Part shown: piece after piece, positions 1 through 5,045 of the stretch
How the letters are laid out: every line of letters begins with the position of its first letter
Numbering within the stretch: position 1 is the first letter of the stretch
Assembly: GCA_012510325.1 (NCBI GenBank)
Contig: JAAZIG010000101.1
Coordinates: 1 to 12,781 of the forward strand
Reading direction: 5' to 3'
From: Bacillota bacterium
GTDB lineage: Bacteria; Bacillota; Dethiobacteria; DTU022
Length of the DNA: 12,781 bases
The notes under the pieces: model-generated
The model's input: only the letters and a program-made list of their open reading frames with translations
What the model was told of the DNA's origin: nothing
Databases searched by the model: none
Position numbers and translations under genes: made by a program

Positions 1-63
1 CTCTCCGTTTGTCTTGCCGCCGGAGCGCTCCCCCGATTCTGGTTGAAATAACTGTTTCTCCAT
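1..63 (-). CDS. Unidentified protein, N-terminal 21 codons only
   Basis: An ATG at 63 is preceded by a very good ribosome binding site (AAAGGGGGAG, five bases before the start) and opens a frame with no stop to the window edge. The visible peptide begins MEKQLFQPESGERS and is hydrophilic. It has no signal peptide or motif that I recognise, so I assign no function. It lies downstream of carbamate kinase in the same direction, 123 bases after its stop, with its own candidate promoter in between. It may therefore be transcribed separately. Being next to carbamate kinase hints at amino acid or carbamoyl metabolism, but that is only context. Confidence 0.6.
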   Translation of the reverse strand, partial: MEKQLFQPESGERSGGKTNGE

Positions 64-107
64 AAACACTCCCCCTTTAATGAAGTTATAGCAGCGGCTT
101 GAAGAGC

Positions 108-136
108 ATTTTACCGCCTATCACCTTATTATGCAA
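108..136 (-). promoter_or_regulatory. Candidate sigma-A-type promoter for the left-edge gene
   Basis: On the minus strand TTGCAT (131-136) and TAAAAT (108-113) are separated by 17 bases. The -10 matches the consensus at five of six positions and the -35 at three of six. Transcription would start near 101, giving a leader of about 38 bases that includes the strong ribosome binding site. Confidence 0.5.
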
Positions 137-186
137 ACCGCACCAGGGCTCATTCGCCCAATTGGCAGGATCGCAGAGGGGGTCGT

Positions 187-1188
187 TCATCTAACCACCA
201 CTGTCCCGACCTTTCCTTCCGCCCCCGGCAGAGCGTTCTCCAGCGATGTAATCACCGCCATATTGCCGCCGCTTTCCACAAAGCGGATCGCCGCCAGCAC
301 TTTCGGGCCCATGCTGCCGGGGATGAAATGCCCCTGCCGGTGGTACTCTTTGATCTCCTTGAGCGACACCCGGCCGATGAGCTCTTCCCCGGGAGTCCGA
401 TAGTTGATCTTGGCCCCGGCGACATCGGTGAGGATTAGCAGCGTTCCCGCCCCGGTCATCTGGGCCACCGCCTGCGCCACCAAATCTTTCTCCACCACCG
501 CATCAACTCCGACGAGGGTCCCGCGGGAGCTCCGGGCAACCGGTGTGCCGCCCCCTCCGGAGACGACCACCACGATCTCCTGGGCGAGGAGCGATTTGAT
601 CGCTTCAATCTCCGGAAAGCCCAGCGGTTCCGGCGAGGGAACCACCCTTCTCCAGCCCCTGCCGCTGTCTTCGATCCAGGTCTCCCCCTTTTCCGCCATC
701 GCTTTCTGTGCTTCCGCTTCGCTGTAAAAACTGCCGATGGGCTTCGTCGGGCTGCTGAAAGCCTCGCTCTGCGGATCCACCAGCGTCTGGCAGACGAGCG
801 TCACAATAGTCCGCGGACAGTCGGCAAGGACCAGCTCATTGTGCAGGGCCTGCTGGATCATGATGCCGATCTGCGCCTGCGACATCGCCCCGCAAATATA
901 GAGCGGCATCTCCGGCAGGCCGGCGCGAAGGCCGAGCTCCTGCTGCTGAAAGATCCTGCCGACCTGCGGCCCGTTGCCATGGGTGATGATCAGGCGCTTA
1001 CCGCCGCTGATGAGTCCGGCCAGCTGCGCGGCAGTGCTGCGAATATTTTCCATCTGCTCGGCAAAGGTGCCGTTTTCCCCCGGTTTTAGAATCGCGTTGC
1101 CTCCCAGAGCCACGACGATCGTGTCCATGTCCGGATGCTTGTTCAATGCCAGCTGCGTTGAGCTGCTCTTTTTGATCTGCGATTGCAA
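187..1188 (-). CDS. arcC: Carbamate kinase
   Basis: Transfers phosphate between carbamoyl phosphate and ADP, normally yielding ATP at the end of arginine, agmatine or purine-derived carbamoyl catabolism. It is a cytosolic amino acid kinase-fold enzyme. Visible motifs are VVALGGNA (25-32), GNGPQVG (71-77), the family-typical CGAMSQAQIG (99-108), the PTKPIG insert domain (147-152), SGGGGTPV (210-217), EKDLVA (233-238) and SMGPK followed by AAIRFVE near the C-terminus. Length is 333 aa against roughly 310-320 usual. The start is TTG at 1188 because GAGGAGAG sits six bases upstream. The family's usual N-terminus corresponds to the internal ATG at 1128, which lacks a ribosome binding site, so there is a 20-residue hydrophilic extension. 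No arginine deiminase or ornithine carbamoyltransferase gene is visible, so the source of carbamoyl phosphate is unknown. Confidence 0.93.
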   Translation of the reverse strand: MQSQIKKSSSTQLALNKHPDMDTIVVALGGNAILKPGENGTFAEQMENIRSTAAQLAGLISGGKRLIITHGNGPQVGRIFQQQELGLRAGLPEMPLYICGAMSQAQIGIMIQQALHNELVLADCPRTIVTLVCQTLVDPQSEAFSSPTKPIGSFYSEAEAQKAMAEKGETWIEDSGRGWRRVVPSPEPLGFPEIEAIKSLLAQEIVVVVSGGGGTPVARSSRGTLVGVDAVVEKDLVAQAVAQMTGAGTLLILTDVAGAKINYRTPGEELIGRVSLKEIKEYHRQGHFIPGSMGPKVLAAIRFVESGGNMAVITSLENALPGAEGKVGTVVVR

Positions 1189-1297
1189 CTCTTTCTCTCC
1201 TCTACCCGTTATTTTCCTGGAAACATGGTATAAATGAAGAACTTTACGTCATTTTCCACTTCAACCTATCTTACTATCGACCCGGCAAGCAGGCAAG

Positions 1298-1312
1298 CAT
1301 TTTTTGAAAAGA
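1298..1312. promoter_or_regulatory. Possible CodY box upstream of carbamate kinase
   Basis: CATTTTTTGAAAAGA matches the published CodY consensus AATTTTCWGAAAATT at 11 of 15 positions by hand count. It lies about 110 bases upstream of the carbamate kinase start in an otherwise GC-rich gap. It is suggestive because codY is in the same window, but a match with four mismatches can arise by chance. Confidence 0.25.
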
Positions 1313-1342
1313 GCGGCGGAATGAGCGCTCAGAGAGCGGCGG

Positions 1343-1374
1343 GCCCGGGGGAAGGCGGGGCAAGCCGCCCGGGC
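1343..1374. other. GC-rich hairpin in the ferredoxin-carbamate kinase gap
   Basis: GCCCG (1343-1347) and GGCGG (1354-1358) can pair with CCGCC (1365-1369) and CGGGC (1370-1374), giving two stacked five-base-pair helices. No T-run follows on either strand, so it is not a standard terminator. The rest of the gap (1189-1433) holds two GAGCGGCGG repeats (1311, 1334) and a tandem GGCAAGC pair (1284-1298). I see no convincing promoter for carbamate kinase there. Confidence 0.35.
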
Positions 1375-1433
1375 AACGGGCTGGCGGAGGCGCAAGCACA
1401 GAGGTGTAAGCGAAGCGGCGCTGAATCAAACAG

Positions 1434-1459
1434 CCTCCGGGAAGCAGCTTTCCCGGAGG
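1434..1459 (-). terminator. Hairpin terminator after the ferredoxin gene
   Basis: Arms CCTCCGGGAA (1434-1443) and TTCCCGGAGG (1450-1459) are perfectly complementary over ten bases with a six-base loop. The hairpin begins two bases after the ferredoxin stop. On the minus strand it is followed by CTGTTTGATT, a weak U-tract. On the plus strand the better tract TTTTATT follows, so the element may act in both directions. Confidence 0.7.
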
Positions 1460-1461
1460 TT

Positions 1462-1647
1462 TTATTCATCAATTTCGATAGCCCCGGTGGGGCATTCTTC
1501 TGCTGCCTCCCGGCAGCAATCCCACATCTCTTCGGGGATCTCCTCGACAGAGACAAAGGCGTTCTCATCTCCCAGCTGAAAGATCTCCGGGCAGAGGTCG
1601 GCGCAAAGTCCGCAAAAGATGCACTCCTCGTTAATATACGCCACCAT
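1462..1647 (-). CDS. Single-cluster [4Fe-4S] ferredoxin, 61 aa
   Basis: Small soluble electron carrier of the monocluster type known from Thermotoga and Desulfovibrio. C9, C12 and C15 (CIFCGLC) plus the distant C52 (ECPTGAI) should bind one [4Fe-4S] cluster. C19 and C44 or C45 sit where this family often has a disulfide. C11-type Gly/Ala is replaced by Phe at residue 11. The protein is strongly acidic, as usual for ferredoxins. Start is ATG at 1647, with GGAAGGAG about ten bases upstream. It has its own promoter and a terminator right after the stop, so it is probably monocistronic. The redox partner cannot be deduced from the window. Confidence 0.93.
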   Translation of the reverse strand: MVAYINEECIFCGLCADLCPEIFQLGDENAFVSVEEIPEEMWDCCREAAEECPTGAIEIDE

Positions 1648-1684
1648 GAACTGTTTTCTCCTTCCATCGTCTGGATAGCCTTAA

Positions 1685-1702
1685 TATGACCCTTTCGTCA
1701 TA
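1685..1702. promoter_or_regulatory. Inverted repeat over the ferredoxin transcription start
   Basis: TATGAC (1685-1690) and GTCATA (1697-1702) form a perfect dyad with a six-base spacer. It begins two bases beyond the candidate -10 box, so it covers the likely transcription start. That is a classic repressor-operator position. I cannot assign a regulator. Confidence 0.4.
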
Positions 1703-1703
1703 G

Positions 1704-1731
1704 AGTATACCCGGCGGGGGGCCGGATTCAC
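1704..1731 (-). promoter_or_regulatory. Candidate promoter of the ferredoxin gene
   Basis: On the minus strand TATACT (1704-1709) is a strong -10. GTGAAT (1726-1731) is a poor -35 with 16-base spacing. The spacer contains a CCGGC-GGGGG-GCCGG hairpin (1711-1725). The weak -35 would fit a promoter that depends on an activator. Confidence 0.45.
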
Positions 1732-1826
1732 CTCCGGGACTCCCCTCCCCGTAACTGTCTGCCGGGGGGATAGAACCGGTGGCAGCGCAGATTCCAGGTG
1801 AAGTGTTTTGAAGCGGGTAACCGCCC

Positions 1827-3398
1827 TCATTTAGTCCGCCGGATCTGAAAGGGACGGCCGTTGATATCGACCAGCGGACGGGGCGGATCTTTCTTCTGGG
1901 TGAGCAGGGAAACAGCGATCATGAACAAGAGGGAAGCGGCCAGCGCCGGGATGGAACCGATATAGACAGCATCCCAGAGCGCCCCCTCCATCAGGACGGT
2001 CCCCTCCGCCAGGTTCAGGTCCGCCCCCAGGGTAAAGCGGCACATAAAGTAGACGATGGCCAGGATCCAGGTGAACAGCCCCCCTGTGAGGGCGGCCACG
2101 GCTCCGCTCTCGTTACCCCGCCGCCAGAAGTAACCGGCGGCATAAGGGACAAACAGCCCCACCAGGATCAGCGACCAGGTGATCACCGCCAGCATATAGA
2201 TGGTCTGGGCGCAGCAGGCGATTGCCAGGGAACCGACGGCGATGAGGGGAATGCAGAGCCGGATTACCTTCAGGGTCAGAAGATCACCGGCTTCGGGTTT
2301 GAAATAGGGCAAAATGTTGCAGCCGATAACCGAGGCGGCGGCGAGCAGGGCGCTGTCGGCGCTGGACATGAGGGTGGCGACAAGGGCGACGGCGAAAAGA
2401 GCGGTTAAGGCGGGGGAAAGATAGCTGATTGCCAGAAACGGCAGGATCATCTCCGTTTCGGCTACGCTCAGATCCGGGTTCAAACCATACATCACTGTGC
2501 CCAGCAGCACGGGGATCATCCCCACGGCCAGATAAAGGACGGCGGTGATAAGTGCGCTCCGCGAGGCGGTCCGCTCATCTTTCGCCGCCAGCAGGCGCTG
2601 GGCCAGATCCTGGGAGGGGATATCTCCCAGCCCCGTTGAAAGCCAGGCCCCGAGATAGTAAAACCATCCCGGCAGCCCGAAATAGCCGAGATAACCGTGC
2701 TCTTTTGTTGGCAGCAGCGCCCCTGCGGGGAGGCCGGCCCGGTTGCCGGCGGAGCTAAGCAGAGCCCCCCAGCCCCCGACCTGCGGAAGCACGGCGAAAA
2801 GCAGCGCCGCCACCCCGGCGATGATCAGCCCCATCTGCAAAAAATCGGTAAGCGTCACCGACCACATCCCTCCAAGAGAGGTGTAGATAATCAGGACGGC
2901 ACATGATAAAGCGATCCCCCAGAAGATGGGGATGCCGGCAAAGAGCTGCAAAATCACCCCGAAGGCGACGAGCTGCCCGCCGATCCAACCGATCTCCGCG
3001 ACCACCTGCACCAGCGCCGCCCAAAACCCCATCTTTTTGCCAAAACGCAGAGTGAAAAAATCGATAACTGTCCGATAGCCGCCCCGGCGCATCAGCCGGC
3101 CGAAGATAAGCCCTGTCAGAAGAAGGGACAGGGTCGACCCCCAGGGATCGAAGATCACCCCCTGGTTGCCGAACAGGTAGGATTGGGCTGCCGTCCCCAT
3201 AAGCGTGCCGCCGCAAAACCAGGTCGCGAAAAGAGTCCCCGTAGCCAGAAATAGAGGCAGGCGCCTGCCGGCAACAATAAAGTCCGCCGTGGTTTTGATC
3301 TGCCGGTGGCTCCACCAGCCGATGGCAAGCATGAGCAGCAGATAGAAACAAAGACCCGCCACAACCAGAGGCGCGTACTCGTAAGGGCCTTTGGCCAA
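1827..3398 (-). CDS. Sodium:solute symporter family permease
   Basis: Integral membrane protein of the SSF family (PutP/PanF/SGLT-like), coupling Na+ entry to uptake of an organic solute. It is 523 aa, normal for the family, with roughly 12-13 hydrophobic segments from residue 10 to 500 and a short polar C-tail. Family marks are ADFIVAGRRLP in the first loop (38-48), the signature region GDIPSQDLAQRLLAAKD (258-274) and MSSADS (344-349), which corresponds to the conserved serine-rich Na+ site helix. The substrate is not evident. The start is TTG at 3398 with GGAAGGAG ten bases upstream. The start codon lies inside the palindrome CTTTGGCCAAAG (3389-3400). Directly upstream lie two broken copies of this gene's own 5' end, joined by GGGAC palindromes. 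The coding frame itself is intact. Confidence 0.92.
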   Translation of the reverse strand: MAKGPYEYAPLVVAGLCFYLLLMLAIGWWSHRQIKTTADFIVAGRRLPLFLATGTLFATWFCGGTLMGTAAQSYLFGNQGVIFDPWGSTLSLLLTGLIFGRLMRRGGYRTVIDFFTLRFGKKMGFWAALVQVVAEIGWIGGQLVAFGVILQLFAGIPIFWGIALSCAVLIIYTSLGGMWSVTLTDFLQMGLIIAGVAALLFAVLPQVGGWGALLSSAGNRAGLPAGALLPTKEHGYLGYFGLPGWFYYLGAWLSTGLGDIPSQDLAQRLLAAKDERTASRSALITAVLYLAVGMIPVLLGTVMYGLNPDLSVAETEMILPFLAISYLSPALTALFAVALVATLMSSADSALLAAASVIGCNILPYFKPEAGDLLTLKVIRLCIPLIAVGSLAIACCAQTIYMLAVITWSLILVGLFVPYAAGYFWRRGNESGAVAALTGGLFTWILAIVYFMCRFTLGADLNLAEGTVLMEGALWDAVYIGSIPALAASLLFMIAVSLLTQKKDPPRPLVDINGRPFQIRRTK

Positions 3399-3420
3399 AG
3401 ATTACCCACTCCTTCCCGGT

Positions 3421-3449
3421 ATTATGGGACAGCAGGAACGATGGGACAA
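3421..3449 (-). promoter_or_regulatory. Possible symporter promoter overlapping a palindrome
   Basis: On the minus strand TTGTCC (3444-3449) and CATAAT (3421-3426) are 17 bases apart. The -35 lies inside the arm of the neighbouring palindrome. The predicted transcription start (about 3414) would fall inside the ribosome binding site (3409-3416), which counts against it. Confidence 0.25.
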
Positions 3450-3473
3450 AAGGGACGTACCTTGTTGTCCCAC
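3441..3473. repeat. GGGAC palindromic element 1
   Basis: Arms TGGGACAA (3442-3449) and TTGTCCCA (3465-3472) pair perfectly. Inner AAGG and CCTT pair as well, around the core GACGTA. A truncated half unit (TGGGACAGCAGG, 3424-3435) precedes it on the symporter side. No T-run follows, so it does not look like a terminator. The form resembles REP-type intergenic palindromes. Confidence 0.8.
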
Positions 3474-3623
3474 TTAGCGTACCGCCGCAAAACCAGGTCG
3501 CAAAGAGAGCCCCGTAGTCAGCAACAGAGGCAGGCGCCTGCCGGCAACAATGAAGTCCGCCGTGGTTTTGATCTGCCGGTGGCTCCACCAGTCAACGGCA
3601 AGCATTAGCAGCAGATAGAAACA
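3474..3623 (-). pseudogene. Broken copy of the symporter 5' end, codons ~17-66
   Basis: By hand alignment this block is about 90% identical to 3200-3350 of the intact symporter gene, with one single-base deletion that shifts the frame. It starts (gene direction) at the codons for Cys17-Phe18 and stops at Leu66, exactly where the next palindrome begins. It has no start codon or leader of its own and cannot encode a transporter. Confidence 0.85.
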
Positions 3624-3654
3624 GTGGGACAAGAGGGACGTCTTGTTGTCCCAC
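3624..3654. repeat. GGGAC palindromic element 2
   Basis: GTGGGACAA (3624-3632) and TTGTCCCAC (3646-3654) are perfect nine-base arms around GAGGGACGTCTTG. The element lies exactly between the two symporter fragments, so it is part of the duplication unit and not a random neighbour. Confidence 0.85.
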
Positions 3655-3871
3655 TAAGCGTGCCACCGTAAAACTATATCGCCAAAATCCCGAGTAGCCA
3701 GAAACGGGGGCAGGAGCCTGCCGGCGACAGTAAAAGTCGGCAGGGCTGCGAATCTGCCGGTGGCTCCACCAGCCGATGGGCGAACAAGAGCAGCGAATAA
3801 ACAAAGACCCGCTACAACCAGATGCGCACACTCATAAGAACCTTTGGCCAAAGGTTAACCATTCCTTCCCG
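3655..3871 (-). pseudogene. Broken copy of the symporter 5' end with leader, codons 1-66
   Basis: This copy matches the intact gene from codon 66 back through the TTG start (3851) and about 20 bases of leader, including a GGAAGGA ribosome binding site. Identity is lower, roughly 80% by hand. It retains a 65-codon frame beginning MAKGSYECAHLVVAGL, similar to MAKGPYEYAPLVVAGL of the gene. Two frameshifts partly cancel, and the stop (TAG) is created by the junction with the palindrome. Without the rest of the transporter it is most likely a pseudogene. A translated leader peptide is possible but unsupported. The start palindrome is longer here: CCTTTGGCCAAAGG (3841-3854). Confidence 0.85.
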
Positions 3872-3990
3872 CTTCTCCGGTCGTTCCAAGCAGCTCTACC
3901 CGGCAGCACAGCATCAGTCCAGACAACCATGGAAGCCGCCCACCCCTATATCCTCGCCTGATTGAAACCACTCTTCCATCAATCAAGGAG

Positions 3991-4066
3991 AAAGTGGGAC
4001 AAGAAGGTACGTCCCTGGTGTCCCGTAGGGGAAAGTGGGACAAGAAGGTACGTCCCTGGTGTCCCG
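3991..4066. repeat. Tandem pair of GGGAC palindromic elements
   Basis: Two identical 35-base units (3991-4025 and 4032-4066) are separated by six bases, giving a 41-base period. Each starts AAAGTGGGACAAG and ends GTGTCCCG, so GGGACA can pair with TGTCCC, and AGG with CCT, around the core TACGT. They belong to the same family as elements 1 and 2, but they carry GGTACG and a different right arm. The perfect identity suggests a recent duplication. Confidence 0.85.
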
Positions 4067-4162
4067 GGGGTGCTTTTGTTATCGTTTTTTCCCGCCGCCA
4101 TAGTGACGGTGAGTGAACGGTCCTATCTTAACATTGATCGCCTCTCTGCGGCAAAGGGCATA

Positions 4163-4199
4163 AAAATAGAGTAACTTACAGAGCAAGTTACTCTATTTT
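4163..4199 (-). terminator. Rho-independent terminator of the xerC-hslVU-codY operon
   Basis: AAAATAGAGTAACTT (4163-4177) and AAGTTACTCTATTTT (4185-4199) form a perfect 15-base-pair stem with a seven-base loop. It lies 19 bases past the codY stop. On the minus strand the stem runs into TTTTTATG, a usable U-tract. The A/T-symmetric base may let it work in both directions. Confidence 0.92.
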
Positions 4200-4218
4200 A
4201 AAGAGGCTAAAGAATGCT

Positions 4219-5028
4219 TTATTTAGGGAAAGCTTTCGACTTTTTAGCCAGATGCTCCAACAGATAGGGGTTGAGCACCTTGATATAGGTCCCCTTCATC
4301 CCCAGGGAGCGCGATTCGATCACCCCGGCGCTCTCGAACTTGCGCAGCGCATTGACAATAACCGAACGGGTAATCCCCAGCTGATCGGCTATTTTGCTGG
4401 CAACGAGAAGGCCCTCGTCACCGCCGAGCTCTTCAAAGATATGTTCCACGGCCTCCAGTTCGGAATAGGAGAGGGTAGCGATGGCCAGCTGCACTACAGC
4501 CTTGCTCCGAGCCTCTTCTTCGATCTTTTTGGCTTTTTCCCGGAGAATCTCCATACCGACCACGGTGGCGCCGGTCTCGGCAAGGACGAGATCTTCGGCG
4601 TCGAAGAGATCGCTGAACCTCGCCAGCAGAACCGTGCCCAGGCGCTTGCCTCCGCCGACAATGGGTATCACCGAGATGATCTTGTCGGTAAAGATGCAGC
4701 GCTCTTCCCTGATAAAGACGCAGTCGTTGGATTTCTGGCGAACATTAACCCGGGACTCCTCACTGCGAAGGAGGAAATTGTTGTAGTATTCCGGGAAACT
4801 TCCCTCCTTCAAGACATTGTTGATCATGAGCTCACACTCGAATTCATCGACAAGAGCGTATCCCAGGATCTCGCCTTGGCGGTCGACAAGGTAGACATTC
4901 GCCCTAATCACATTTTTAAGGACTTCGGCGACGTCTGCAAAGTCAACATGCTGGCCGGCTGTCTTCTGTAGAATTTTGTTGATGCGACGGGTCTTCTCAA
5001 GCAGCGGAGAAGTAATCACATCTTTCAC
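4219..5028 (-). CDS. codY: CodY, GTP- and branched-chain amino acid-sensing repressor
   Basis: Global transcription regulator of nutrient limitation in Firmicutes. It binds branched-chain amino acids, and GTP in many species, through its N-terminal GAF domain. Visible are the GAF domain (about 1-165, including GGGKRLGTVLLAR at 125-137 and LAETGATVVGMEILREKA at 149-166), the linker EEEARSKAVVQ (170-180) and a very well conserved winged helix: SKIADQLGITRSVIVNALRK (211-230), then SAGVIESRSLGMKGTYIKVLN. The position equal to Arg61 of Bacillus subtilis CodY is not Arg (FECELM, 63-68), as also seen in clostridial CodY. Length 269 aa (about 260 usual). The start is GTG at 5028 with AGAAGG four bases upstream. 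It follows hslU by 17 bases and is the last gene of its operon. Confidence 0.97.
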   Translation of the reverse strand: MKDVITSPLLEKTRRINKILQKTAGQHVDFADVAEVLKNVIRANVYLVDRQGEILGYALVDEFECELMINNVLKEGSFPEYYNNFLLRSEESRVNVRQKSNDCVFIREERCIFTDKIISVIPIVGGGKRLGTVLLARFSDLFDAEDLVLAETGATVVGMEILREKAKKIEEEARSKAVVQLAIATLSYSELEAVEHIFEELGGDEGLLVASKIADQLGITRSVIVNALRKFESAGVIESRSLGMKGTYIKVLNPYLLEHLAKKSKAFPK

Positions 5029-5045
5029 CTACCTTCTTTTACTTT

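Larger units (their letters stand above)
3399..4162. other. Gene-free stretch with symporter fragments and palindromic repeats
   Basis: This 764-base gap between the symporter and the codY terminator has no intact gene. From the symporter outward it contains a partial palindrome, a full palindrome, a symporter 5' fragment, a second palindrome, a longer fragment with its own leader, about 120 bases with no recognisable content (3872-3990), a tandem pair of palindromic units, and about 95 bases of plain sequence before the terminator. Open frames here are short and do not resemble proteins other than the symporter. Confidence 0.8.

Noticed and set aside
1343..1374. tRNA or structured RNA gene
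   Set aside because: A GC-rich hairpin is present, but there is no cloverleaf, anticodon arm or TPsiC motif.
1234..1689. Plus-strand and alternative minus-strand frames over the ferredoxin
   Set aside because: The 61-residue ferredoxin frame has the cluster cysteines, ribosome binding site and terminator; the others are shadows.
2755..3588. A 277-codon minus-strand frame across the symporter start
   Set aside because: It reads the symporter out of frame over most of its length and is open only because the DNA is GC-rich; the in-frame symporter explains the region.
3959..3985. Hairpin TGATTG/CAATCA
   Set aside because: Six base pairs with a 15-base loop and no T-run; too weak to call.
3991..4066. 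CRISPR array
   Set aside because: Only two repeat units with a six-base spacer, and the units are self-complementary palindromes; no further repeats or cas genes are seen.
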